A stretch of 58,098 nt of DNA from JBBRYW01 sp038253945 (GTDB lineage: Bacteria > Actinomycetota > Thermoleophilia > Gaiellales > Gaiellaceae), in the NCBI GenBank assembly GCA_038253945.1, contig JBBSGR010000015.1:1-58098 (forward strand), written 5' to 3'. A program made the translations under genes and the position numbers. Below the pieces are notes generated by a model that saw only the letters and a program-made list of their open reading frames with translations, was not told the origin of the DNA and made no database searches. Of the stretch, positions 8,633-16,396 are shown one piece after another (the first letter of the stretch is position 1; each line of letters begins with the position of its first letter).

Positions 8633-10035
8633 CAACTCCCGCCCGTCAGGCCGAGGAACGCGTCCTCGAGGCTTGCCGGAATCACCTCGAGGCCGGCAAA
8701 AGGGGTGCCGCTCTGAACGAGCTCCTGCACCAGGCCGTCCGGGTCGGCCGTGTAGATCAGGAACGAGGCGCCTTCCCTGGTCATCCGCTCCACGCCCGGA
8801 AGCGCCGGCAGAGTCGTCGCCTGCAGCCGCACCCGCGCGAGACCCGCACGCGTTCTGATCTCAGGCACGGACCCCTCCGCGACGATCTCCCCTCGTTGCA
8901 TGACCGCCACGCGAGTCGCGAGTGCCTCCACCTCGTCGATGTGATGCGACGTCAGCAACACCGCTCCGCCGCTCCTGACGTACTCGCGGATCTCCCGCCA
9001 GACGGCATGCCTCGACTCGACGTCGAGTCCTGACGTGGGCTCGTCGAGAAAGAGCGCGCGCGGTCTCCCCACGAAGGCGAGCGCTACCGCGAGACGGCGT
9101 CTCTGACCCCCGGAGAGTCCGCCGGCCTGCCGGCCGGCGATGCCCGCCAGGTCGAATCGCGCCAGGAGCTCGTCGCGGGCCACTGGACTCCGAAAGTGCG
9201 CGCGCACGAGGTCGACGATCTCCGAGACCCGAAGGGTGGGAGGGAAGCCAGTCTCCTGTGGAGTCACTCCCACCGACGCCCGAGCACGCCTGCTCCTCGG
9301 GTCCAGCCCGAACAGCCGCGCCGTCCCAGCGTCGGGGCGACGTAGCCCCAGCAGCAGGCCGAGCAGCGTGGTCTTGCCCGCGCCGTTCGGCCCGAGCAGG
9401 CCGAGTAGCTCTCCGGCGCAAAGCCGGAATGAGATTCCCCGAACGGCCTCCGTCGAGCCGTAACGCTTCGTGACGTTCGTCGCCTGCGCGACGGCGACGG
9501 TTCCGTCAGCGTCCCGTGGCGAACCCGCCTCACCAGCCAGCGCGAGGGCGACGAGCGCGTTGTAAGTACCGTGAGCGGCAATCGTGCCCGCAAGGCTTCC
9601 GGTGGTGTAGTAGAGGCTCGCGAATGCACCTCCGGTCACGAGATGGACGACCATCCGCCAGCGCTGCGACCGCCAGTGGGAGAGCGCAAACGCGAGGGTC
9701 GACCCGCCGAGCGCCGTTGCGGCCCCCAACCGGGCGAGCAGGCCGAACACGAATCCTCGCCACACCACCTCCTCGAAGGCCGACCGAGCGAGCAGGAAGA
9801 CACCGGCCGCAGCGAGCTCGGGCGCGCGGGAGGAGCTGAGGCGGGGTCGGGGCATTCGACCGGTGGTGAGAAGGGTGAAGACTGCGAAGCCGACCACCAG
9901 GCCGAGCGGGATCGCAAGCGTCCCGACCGAGGCCGGGGGCTCGAACCGAGGGAGTCCCGATGCGAGAGCGAGAAGAACGGCGACACCCCACGTCGCGGCC
10001 CGCACGGCGACGAGGAACGCCGGCGAGGCGGTCAC
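8632..10035 (-). CDS. CPBP intramembrane protease fused to ABC ATPase (LAP maturation/export)
   Basis: One 467-residue chain carries two modules. Residues 1-160 are a CPBP (CAAX/SagE-like) intramembrane protease with EEVVWRGF (Glu88, Glu89, Arg93), FALSHW (His120) and HGTYN (His145, Asn149) in the expected order between hydrophobic helices. Residues 165-467 are an ABC ATPase with Walker A GPNGAGKT (215-222), signature LSGGQRRRLA, Walker B ALFLDEPTSG and a switch His in LLTSHH. In streptolysin S loci these are separate genes, sagE (leader peptidase/immunity) and sagG (export). GTG start at 10035 overlaps the SagB stop (GTGA). The fusion links leader removal to export in one polypeptide. Confidence 0.88.
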   Translation of the reverse strand: MTASPAFLVAVRAATWGVAVLLALASGLPRFEPPASVGTLAIPLGLVVGFAVFTLLTTGRMPRPRLSSSRAPELAAAGVFLLARSAFEEVVWRGFVFGLLARLGAATALGGSTLAFALSHWRSQRWRMVVHLVTGGAFASLYYTTGSLAGTIAAHGTYNALVALALAGEAGSPRDADGTVAVAQATNVTKRYGSTEAVRGISFRLCAGELLGLLGPNGAGKTTLLGLLLGLRRPDAGTARLFGLDPRSRRARASVGVTPQETGFPPTLRVSEIVDLVRAHFRSPVARDELLARFDLAGIAGRQAGGLSGGQRRRLAVALAFVGRPRALFLDEPTSGLDVESRHAVWREIREYVRSGGAVLLTSHHIDEVEALATRVAVMQRGEIVAEGSVPEIRTRAGLARVRLQATTLPALPGVERMTREGASFLIYTADPDGLVQELVQSGTPFAGLEVIPASLEDAFLGLTGGS

Positions 10036-10850
10036 CCGCTCACACGCGGGCCCACCGAAACGGCGTAGATCGCCGATTCGTTGACCCCGTCGACCCCGAG
10101 CAGGCCGTCCACGCGCCTGTCGTAGAAGCCGCCGATCGGCACCGCGGCGAGACCGAGGGCAGCCGCGGCGAGCAGGAGGTTCTGACCGACGTGTCCGGCC
10201 TCCAGCAACGCGAAGCGGTAACCGCGAAGGCCGTACTTGAACCGGGTCCGCCAGAACATCGCGGTCATGACGAACACGATCGACGCGGGCACGAGCAGGT
10301 GCGGATAGACGGTCAGATGCTCGAGCTCGGGTGCCGGATCTACCTCGCGCAGTGCCTCGAGCGCGGCATGGAGCGGGTCGTAATGGTAGAGCCCCGGAGG
10401 CAGCGCTTCGACGCGGCAGATGATCGGATAGATCTCGAGTGGATAGAGCGCGCCTCCGGACGGGGCAGTCCGGAGCGGCTGATCGGCCGCCACGAGGTGA
10501 TGCGTTACGCCGTAGGCGGCGTGGAGCAGCGTGGCGACCTCAGCCGTCTTGAGCGGCCGAGAGCCGAACGCTCGCTCCGACTCGCGACGATACAGCGCAG
10601 CCGAGAGGCTGACCCCGCCGAGGCGCGGCTGCGGCAAGGGGATGCGGCGAGCCTGCGGGTGCCGTTTCACCGCGCGGACGACGCTCGCCCGCAGCTGCTC
10701 GTCGCGTTCCAGAAGGCGGCCGCCACGCACGCGATGGTCCACGACCGCCGGACTCAACTTCGAGGCCTCGTGGAAGATCTCGGCAGGATCGTCGGGCTCC
10801 GGCGCGTGCTCGCCATAGACGACAGGTGCCCAGTTGACGGTCTGGCTCAC
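10032..10850 (-). CDS. SagB-type azoline dehydrogenase (nitroreductase family)
   Basis: The 272-residue protein is of the SagB/ThcOx family. It has SLSAALYRRESERAF near residue 80, RTAPSGGALYPLEIY typical of the FMN-binding loop, GLYHYDP, and a C-terminal LEAGHVGQNLLLAAAALGL. Members use FMN to oxidise thiazolines and (methyl)oxazolines to the aromatic azoles in LAP peptides. The GTG start at 10850 overlaps the YcaO stop (GTGA), leaving a clean N-terminus; a longer frame from 11012 is a shadow of YcaO. Its place between the YcaO cyclodehydratase and export genes matches the B protein of known LAP clusters. Confidence 0.92.
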   Translation of the reverse strand: MSQTVNWAPVVYGEHAPEPDDPAEIFHEASKLSPAVVDHRVRGGRLLERDEQLRASVVRAVKRHPQARRIPLPQPRLGGVSLSAALYRRESERAFGSRPLKTAEVATLLHAAYGVTHHLVAADQPLRTAPSGGALYPLEIYPIICRVEALPPGLYHYDPLHAALEALREVDPAPELEHLTVYPHLLVPASIVFVMTAMFWRTRFKYGLRGYRFALLEAGHVGQNLLLAAAALGLAAVPIGGFYDRRVDGLLGVDGVNESAIYAVSVGPRVSG

Positions 10851-12184
10851 GGAAACGGATGCGGGTCGGGATTGAGGTCGTCGATCGTGAGGGGAGCGGG
10901 CAAGAGCCCCGCCTCGAACGCGGCGCGAAACAGCCGCACGCCACCCAGAAAGCGTGCCGAGTGGGCCACGTCGAGCGAGCACAACTCGGGTCCGACGAAG
11001 CGCATGACGCAAAGGCCCGCCTCCCGGATGTCCGGCGCGGTGACATCGACGGCGTATGCCGAGATCGCTCGCTCCCGCAGACGCGCCACCGCGGCCCGGA
11101 TCTGGGCAGCCACGTCGCCCCCGTCGAGCGGCCGAACCGCTGCGACCTCTCCGTATTCGGGCGAGGCGTCCAGGAATGACGTGCGCTCGGCGCGCGCCGG
11201 CTCAGCGTAGAAGAGGAGGTGGTCGTCGAACGTCCGTACCGCTTCGGCGTCGCTCGGCGGCTTCGCGCTCCTGGAGCGCTCGCCCATCCAGCGGTAGACG
11301 GAGAACGCTTCACTCAAGGCCTTGCGCCACGCCTCCTCAACGGTTGGGGCGCAGCCGGCGCCGACCCCGAAGGGCCCGGAGGAGTCCGCGCGGGCGCGGA
11401 CGATCCCGAGCACGGTCGGAATTCCGAGAAAGCCGCTCAGGTCGACGGCCGCGTAGCGCAGCCCCGTGGGAGCAAAGAACCGCTGGTCGAGCTCCCGGAG
11501 AACGAGGCTTTCCGCCCAACTCAACAGCCGCAGCGAGAGGCGGTTCCGCCAGACGAGCATGAAGGCATCCCGCTCGGCGGCTTCGCAGAGGGCTCCGAGG
11601 ATGGCCTCCTCGCGTGTCGGGCCGCACGCGACGCCGTTGCTCGTCGCGTAGGCGATCGCCGGCTCGCCGGACGTCGGTCGCCGAAGATAGACGAGCTGAG
11701 CGGGCAGCAGGATCGGCTCGCCCTCTGGGAGCGACCATCCCTCGACCCAGTGCAGAAGGGTGTCGCGATCGAACCGCACGAACGGAAATCCGGGGTCGTC
11801 GTACTGGCGGTCGTGGAAGAGCGCGAAGCGCTCTGGGTCGACCGCCGCTGCGCCGAGCTCGCGCGCCGTCGCCTGGATACTCCGTTCCTCGGGGAAATAC
11901 GCCGCGGAGTACCGCTCTGCCGCCTCGCCGAGCGCGGCCGCGAGCGCAGCCTCGCGTGTCACGTGCGAGCCGCCGGTGTGCTCAACGGTCTCGGCTCCGA
12001 TGACCTCGCGGCCACTCGCGAGCGAACAGCCAACGGTCACGAGCCGAGCCTCGTCGGGCGCTCGCAGTACTTCGGCTGTCGCCTGAGCTATGCCGACGTA
12101 CGGCGAGAGGAGCGACTCGAGCCGCGGTAGCGATACGGCCAGCGGCGTCGGCGGGCCTCCGTGAAGATCAAGCCGCTGCACGCG
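10847..12184 (-). CDS. YcaO-domain azoline cyclodehydratase (D protein)
   Basis: The 445-residue YcaO protein has the ATP-site segments EAALAAALGEAAERYSA and GPTREEAILGALCEAAERDA. The very C-terminus reads NPDPHPFP, which fits the PxPxP tail shown to be needed for catalysis in azoline-forming YcaO enzymes. It would phosphorylate the amide backbone of the precursor with ATP and cyclise Cys, Ser and Thr side chains into azolines, with the neighbouring E1-like C protein presenting the leader. Start is GTG 12184, which has AAGGAGG seven bases upstream and overlaps the C-protein stop by 17 nt; the longer ORF start lacks support. Confidence 0.93.
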   Translation of the reverse strand, partial: RVQRLDLHGGPPTPLAVSLPRLESLLSPYVGIAQATAEVLRAPDEARLVTVGCSLASGREVIGAETVEHTGGSHVTREAALAAALGEAAERYSAAYFPEERSIQATARELGAAAVDPERFALFHDRQYDDPGFPFVRFDRDTLLHWVEGWSLPEGEPILLPAQLVYLRRPTSGEPAIAYATSNGVACGPTREEAILGALCEAAERDAFMLVWRNRLSLRLLSWAESLVLRELDQRFFAPTGLRYAAVDLSGFLGIPTVLGIVRARADSSGPFGVGAGCAPTVEEAWRKALSEAFSVYRWMGERSRSAKPPSDAEAVRTFDDHLLFYAEPARAERTSFLDASPEYGEVAAVRPLDGGDVAAQIRAAVARLRERAISAYAVDVTAPDIREAGLCVMRFVGPELCSLDVAHSARFLGGVRLFRAAFEAGLLPAPLTIDDLNPDPHPFP

Positions 12185-13148
12185 CGGCCTCCTTGAACCA
12201 CGGCAGCGGCTCGGCAAGCCCGGCGAGGCCCGAGCAAGCGCGGCAGCGCGGCACTCGATAGACGCGGTGGGGCGTCAGGCCGAGCGTCGCGCCGAGCTCG
12301 AGTGCGTGGAAACCGCCCGCGAGCGCGTTGAGCCCTCCAGCGACGAACTGCAGGGCGACCGTCGCAGCGAGGCCAGCCGTGGCGGCATCGAGCGCGGGGC
12401 TGGTTCGGCTAGGAGGCGGAGAGCCCTCCACAGCGCGAAACTCCTCCGGATACTCGAGTCCAGCGGCTCGCCGCATGCTGAAGCACTCGTAGCAGCACGT
12501 CTCACCCGGGAGAAAGAGCGGGCCGATGGCGGCGAAACGCCCGTCGAAGGGAAGAACGAGAAGCCAGGGCAACTCGGCCGCAAGCGCACGCTCGTTCCAG
12601 CGCGGAACAAGATGCAGCTGCTCTGAGCCCGGCGTGACCACGGCGAGCGAGAGCGTCGGATCGGCGTCGCCGTCGTCGAGAGCCACCTCGCGGACGACGG
12701 CGACGCCGGAGAGATGGAGGAGGCGTGCGACGTCCAGTCCGATGCGCCCGCCACCCCCGATTCCCACTCGAGCTCGCTCGAGTGCGAGCAGTAGGTCCGC
12801 CGCCGTTCCTGGCCGGCCCGATGTCGCCGCGAGTAACGCCGCCGTCTCACGGAAGGACGCAGGCGCATGATCGCCCGGCTGGGGCCCCTCGCCGAGCAGG
12901 CCGTGCTCGCTTAGCGCTTCCAGCGCCTTACGAACCGCCGGCTCCACTCGCTCGCCCAGGCACGCGACCAGGTCATCCACCGTTCTCGTGCCATCGAGGA
13001 GCGGCAACAGAGCCGGTAGCAGCCGGGTCGCCGCCGCCCCCTCGAAGATGACGACTCGCTGTGCGTACTCGACCACGAGACGGCCAGACGTCTCGACGAC
13101 CCGGTACCACGGCTTCAGGTGCGGCCGGATCGGTAGGCGGGGACTCAT
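12168..13148 (-). CDS. E1-like TOMM leader-binding C protein (ThiF-like)
   Basis: The 326-residue protein has an N-terminal winged-helix region (1-85, LKPWYRVVETSGRLVVEY, PqqD/RRE-like) expected to bind the precursor leader. An E1/ThiF-like fold follows with glycine-rich VGIGGGGRIGLD (about 128-139), and two CxxC pairs (Cys219-Cys222 and Cys302-Cys305) form the structural zinc site. The ATP-using Rossmann residues look reduced, as usual for the C protein, which activates YcaO rather than adenylating substrate. Start ATG 13148 has GGAAGGAAAG just upstream. It lies 26 nt after the precursor gene and is separate from, not fused to, the YcaO protein. Confidence 0.9.
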   Translation of the reverse strand: MSPRLPIRPHLKPWYRVVETSGRLVVEYAQRVVIFEGAAATRLLPALLPLLDGTRTVDDLVACLGERVEPAVRKALEALSEHGLLGEGPQPGDHAPASFRETAALLAATSGRPGTAADLLLALERARVGIGGGGRIGLDVARLLHLSGVAVVREVALDDGDADPTLSLAVVTPGSEQLHLVPRWNERALAAELPWLLVLPFDGRFAAIGPLFLPGETCCYECFSMRRAAGLEYPEEFRAVEGSPPPSRTSPALDAATAGLAATVALQFVAGGLNALAGGFHALELGATLGLTPHRVYRVPRCRACSGLAGLAEPLPWFKEAARAAA

Positions 13149-13174
13149 CTTTCCTTCCAGCGTTCTCGCGAGCG

Positions 13175-13333
13175 CTACCAGCAGAGGTGCCCGCAGCAGA
13201 GCACAATCGTGCAGCAGAGGGTGAACGAGCCCCCGCCACCGCCGCCGTCCTGGATCTGGGCGTACATCGCTCCGCGGTAACCCTTCTCGCTCGACGTGAG
13301 GTCGAGCAGGTCCTGCGTCAGCTCGTCGAACAT
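13175..13333 (-). CDS. LAP/TOMM precursor peptide with Cys-rich core
   Basis: A 52-residue peptide. The acidic leader starts MFDELTQDLLDLTSSEKGYRG and contains AMYAQIQD, followed by a run of six glycines and the 17-residue core SFTLCCTIVLCCGHLCW. The core holds five Cys (two CC pairs and one CxW end), two Thr and one Ser as possible heterocyclisation sites. The Gly run before a CC-rich core resembles streptolysin S-type precursors, but the C-terminal part is hydrophobic and has no long tail. ATG 13333 has a strong ribosome site (GGGAGGAGAG) nine bases upstream. It is the first gene of the operon and would be modified by the downstream C, D and B proteins. Confidence 0.9.
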   Translation of the reverse strand: MFDELTQDLLDLTSSEKGYRGAMYAQIQDGGGGGGSFTLCCTIVLCCGHLCW

Positions 13334-13369
13334 GATGCTTCTCTCCTCCCGGTCGACAACATGACGAAG

Positions 13370-13398
13370 ACCGTAGACGTTGCCTGGAGAGAAAACAA
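13370..13398 (-). promoter_or_regulatory. Putative sigma-70-type promoter of the LAP operon
   Basis: On the minus strand, TTGTTT (13398-13393) and TACGGT (13375-13370) are separated by exactly 17 bases and lie about 37 bases upstream of the precursor ATG. TAnnnT -10 boxes are usual in actinobacterial promoters. It is the only good pair seen between the precursor and the DUF72 stop at 13471. It is a sequence prediction only. Confidence 0.45.
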
Positions 13399-13470
13399 GA
13401 CGTCTCTTGGGGACACGTCTCGACGGGACGTGCTCGCTGAAGGCGGGAACCCGGGGCCGGCTCAGGCCCC

Positions 13471-14412
13471 TCAGGCCACCGGAACGCCGGCGTCCGTGAG
13501 CGTCTGCCTCAACATGAACGCGTTCGTCGGCGCCTGGGCGAGCCACTCGGAATCGCCTCGACCGGGATCGGCCGGACTACGTCCGTTGTTGTTGAACATC
13601 ACGTAGACCTGCTCGGCAGCCTGGCTCAGGCCGGCGAGCGGCTCGACCCACTCCTCGAGCTCCTCGGCTGCGTAGAGGTAGTTGAACCGCTCCGAGGCGC
13701 TCTTTCCCCTGACGTTCCACGTCTTGGCGTTACGGCCGTGGAAGCGAACATAAGCCGTCGGTGTGGTCAGAGCGACGACCGTCGGCACGAGGTTCTTCGC
13801 CTCCGTCTTCGGCGCGTCCACGATCACGTTCCCCATCCCGTGCTGCTCGAGGAACGACAGGACGTGCGCACGGTTTTCGTCGTCGAGCCAGCTGCGGTGG
13901 CGGAACTCGACCAGCAACTCCTCGCCCTGGAGCTGCTCCCGGAGCCACTCCAGATAGTCGAAGGAGGCGCGCTTGCACACGATGTACGAGGGAAATTGGA
14001 GCAGGATGCCTCCGAGCTTGCCCGCACGACGAAGCGGCTCGAGGGCGGCGCGGAACTCGGCACAGACGGCGGCGCGGACTTCACGCGGGGGCCGGTCGAC
14101 TCGCCCTCGCTCGTCGACAGATACGCCCTCGCGCAGACTCGGCGGGAGGGTCTCGAGCTTCACGGGGTGCCGGGTCATCATCCCGAACGCCTTGACGTGC
14201 ATGACGAAGCCGGGCGGCGTTCGCTCCGCCCAGCGCTCCACCATCTGCTCGGCCGGCAGCCGGTAATAGGTCGAGTCAACCTCGACGGTGCCGAAACGCT
14301 CCGCGTAGTGATGCAGCCGCGCCTCCGCCGACCGGACGCCCGGCGGGTACCAGTGCTTGACGAGCGACTCGTCGGCCCAGGAGCACGTGCCGATCCGCAC
14401 GGTTGCGCTCAC
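13471..14412 (-). CDS. DUF72 (YecE-like) protein
   Basis: The 313-residue DUF72 protein has VRIGTCSWADESLVKHWYP at the start, FGTVEVDSTYYRLP, a central GGILLQFPS, LVEFRHRSWL and AYVRFHGRN, and a late VYVMFNNN, the standard TIM-barrel landmarks of the family. The biochemical function of DUF72 is not established; structural similarity to sugar-phosphate isomerase barrels has been noted. Start GTG 14412 places homology at the N-terminus; the ORF extends 120 codons upstream without family similarity. It lies just upstream of the LAP promoter on the same strand. Confidence 0.85.
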   Translation of the reverse strand: MSATVRIGTCSWADESLVKHWYPPGVRSAEARLHHYAERFGTVEVDSTYYRLPAEQMVERWAERTPPGFVMHVKAFGMMTRHPVKLETLPPSLREGVSVDERGRVDRPPREVRAAVCAEFRAALEPLRRAGKLGGILLQFPSYIVCKRASFDYLEWLREQLQGEELLVEFRHRSWLDDENRAHVLSFLEQHGMGNVIVDAPKTEAKNLVPTVVALTTPTAYVRFHGRNAKTWNVRGKSASERFNYLYAAEELEEWVEPLAGLSQAAEQVYVMFNNNGRSPADPGRGDSEWLAQAPTNAFMLRQTLTDAGVPVA

Positions 14413-14816
14413 GACTCGATCCCAGGATGAGGCCGGCTCATTCACGGCGAAAGCGCGATCACAGTGGAAGCATCCCACGCCTGCACTCTCCGCGCTGAAG
14501 GGGGGACACCTTCCGCTCTGCAGCCGATCCGGGGCCGAAATAACCGCTAGCCTGCAAAGGCAGAAGGGAGCTGCGGACCACCTTCGAGGGGGCCGCAGCC
14601 CTCGGGGGAAAATTTCAGTCGCGGCTTCCTTCTCGCTCTTTCTCTCGAGTCCCACCTCGCCGACACCGCGGCCTTCACGGCTCGGCATGACCGAAACCTC
14701 CGATCGGTGAGTGGGCCGAACCGAGTATTGCGCGAACCGGTCAGAGATCGCCGTGACCGCGCCACCGTTCACGCTTTGACGAAGGTACCGCTCGCCAATG
14801 CCACGAGAACCATCCT
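14413..14816. other. 404-bp intergenic region with a GC-rich hairpin
   Basis: No credible gene is seen here. The one clear structure is an inverted repeat GCTGCGG (14570-14576) and CCGCAGC (14593-14599) around a 16-base loop, with GGGGGAAAATTT on one side and a CT-rich stretch further on. It could be part of a leader RNA or a bidirectional terminator between the DUF402 remnant and the DUF72 gene. I do not recognise a known riboswitch. Confidence 0.3.
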
Positions 14817-15488
14817 TTAGGGGCCGTTACTGAGCGCCGGAATGCCCCAGCTCGGCTCGGGCCTCCACTCCGCCCACGGCTCGGAGAATGGCGGCAGCCT
14901 TTGTTCGGTTGCGCGTATGACGGAGGCCGCTTCGGCGCGCACTGTCTGTACCTCCCGATCGTCGATCAAGCCCCACTCGATCATCGCCTCAAACTCGTCC
15001 TCGTCATTCCAATGCCAGGCGGAGCAATCGTGCTCAACGAGAATGTCGAGCAGGAGGTCCATGGTCAGCACTCCACCGGGCGTGCGGGCGAACGGGCGCT
15101 GAAAGTTGATGTACCAGCCCCAATGCTGACCATCGCCGAGGAAGGATGACCTGGGTGAACGGTCGCTTCGAGGTAGGCGGCTCCCTCCGCACGCGCACGG
15201 GCCGCAAGCACGCCGACAGCTGCCCGCCCAACCCCTGCCGCGGCGCCGGTCGGGTAGGACAGAGAACTCGGCGATGCTCCACTCGACGCCACGCCGCCGG
15301 ATGAGGCAGAGACCGACGGTGTCGCCGTTCGCCTCGATCAGCAAAGGCAGACGCCCGGGCTCTTCCCAGTACGCGTCGAAATACGGATACGGCTCTATCG
15401 TCCCATCAAACTCGAACAGGTAGTCCGCGAGCAGCTGCCGCAGGAGGCCGCGATCGCTGAGCTCTGCGTCACGCAACGTCACCGACAT
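14817..15488 (-). pseudogene. Chimeric remnant: frameshifted GNAT joined to DUF402 C-terminus
   Basis: The 5' part (15488 to about 15240) encodes a GNAT acetyltransferase start (MSVTLRDAELSDRGLLRQL, then IAEFSVLPDRRRGRG). The acetyl-CoA loop continues only in another frame (VGRAAVGVLAARARAEGAAY, ending HPGHP), showing a frameshift near 15235. From about 15122 down to the stop, the original frame encodes the last 101 residues of a DUF402 protein (WGWYINFQRPFAR, TMDLLLDILV, WHWNDEDEFE), without its N-terminal half. Two different genes have thus been truncated and joined. The open frame persists over the join, so a nonsense chimera may still be translated. Confidence 0.65.
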
Positions 15489-15834
15489 GGTCGCGACCGT
15501 ATAGGGATCGTGTGGCTCAGACGAGCGCGACGCGGTGGCCGCACATGCCTCTGGTCGCGCGTTCACGCCGCACGCGAGAGCGCGTAAGCGCGGCGGTGGA
15601 GCTTCCCGATCATCGTGTAGACGTGCCAGAGGCAGTCGCCTAGCATGACCTCGTAGTTAGTTCGCCCGGCCTGCTCGACCTGCCCGTCGAACTCGTGCTG
15701 CCCGCGCACGGCCAGCCAACCGATCGCGCGGCGCTCGAACGCGTGCTTTCTAAGCGCGGCGGCGGGACTGTTGCGAGCGGCGCTTGGAGCCCAGGCGTCT
15801 CGGTGCACGAACGTTCCGCAGACGGCTGAGTAGA

Positions 15835-16092
15835 TCAGCCCGATGGCGTGGCGGCAAGCCGTCTTGCGAGCGGGGCCTCGGCGGGAGAAACCCGGCGCGA
15901 CCGCGTCCGGCGCACGACCCAGCCGGTTCCTTCACGCAAGCTTCGCTCGATGAGTTCGCGGACATGAGGTTCGTCGACCGCAGAGGCGATAAAGAGCGTC
16001 CGAAAGCTCGCGTGCGAGTCGCCAACTTCAATGTGGTTGTTGTGCGGCCATCGGCAGTGCCCGCTGTGCTCCCAATGGCCGCAAAGCGCCAC
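15835..16092 (-). CDS. Possible conserved hypothetical protein with CGHWEH motif
   Basis: The 85-residue frame begins MALCGHWEHSGHCRWPHNNH and continues with LFIASAVDEPHVRELIERSL. The Cys/His/Trp-rich N-terminus followed by a helix with repeated Arg/Glu is protein-like and resembles small actinobacterial hypotheticals I vaguely recall, but no named family is claimed. The neighbouring DNA is a zone of decayed genes, so it may itself be a fragment; its C-terminus becomes Arg/Pro-rich. Bases 15567-15834 contain only a weak 81-codon minus frame (15563-15808) that I cannot identify. Confidence 0.35.
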   Translation of the reverse strand: MALCGHWEHSGHCRWPHNNHIEVGDSHASFRTLFIASAVDEPHVRELIERSLREGTGWVVRRTRSRRVSPAEAPLARRLAATPSG

Positions 16093-16189
16093 GTCACGGC
16101 GGCGCCTACCGAAGCTGATCTATTCCTGGGCCGAGTTGCAATTCCGCCTCGAGTACGAAGCCGGGGCGCTCTACTGGCATACTCAAGCC

Positions 16190-16343
16190 AATTCTACGAC
16201 GACTGGGACCGCATAGGCGTCGCGACCGACGCGGCGACCGGGAGCCTCTGGTGCCCCCAAGTGACACCGACTGCGGCTTGCGGGAGTTCGCCCTCGTCGA
16301 CCCGAACGGCAACCTCTTGCGAATCGGCTCGCACACTTCCTGA
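16190..16343 (+). pseudogene. Broken VOC bleomycin-resistance-like gene (3' part)
   Basis: Two adjacent frames together spell the C-terminal third of a VOC/bleomycin-resistance protein: DRIGVATDAATGS in one frame, then after a one-base slip near 16232 PLVPPSDTDCGLREF followed by ALVDPNGNLLRIGS and a TGA at 16341-16343. The final block is the hallmark of the BLMT-type family, in which the Glu of REF is a metal ligand. The upstream half of the gene cannot be recognised. The gene is dead by truncation and frameshift. Hairpin repeat A begins two bases after the stop. Confidence 0.6.
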
Positions 16344-16344
16344 C

Positions 16345-16388
16345 GGCACGCGCTCGCCTGTGCCAGCGTTCTGGATGACGCCTGACCT
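16345..16388 (+). repeat. Hairpin-motif repeat, copy A
   Basis: Stem GGCAC/GTGCC (16345-16349, 16360-16364) is followed at once by AGCGTTCTGGATGACGCCTGA (16365-16385). It shares the block GATGACGCCTGA and the preceding hairpin layout with copies B and C. It follows the VOC stop directly. Confidence 0.55.
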
Positions 16389-16396
16389 GACCTGAT

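Noticed and set aside
14570..14599. Riboswitch in the gap upstream of the DUF72 gene
   Set aside because: Only one simple hairpin is seen; no conserved core of a known class could be matched by eye.
15563..15808. 81-codon minus frame between the GNAT/DUF402 remnant and the CGHWEH frame
   Set aside because: No family, no ribosome site, and located among decayed genes.
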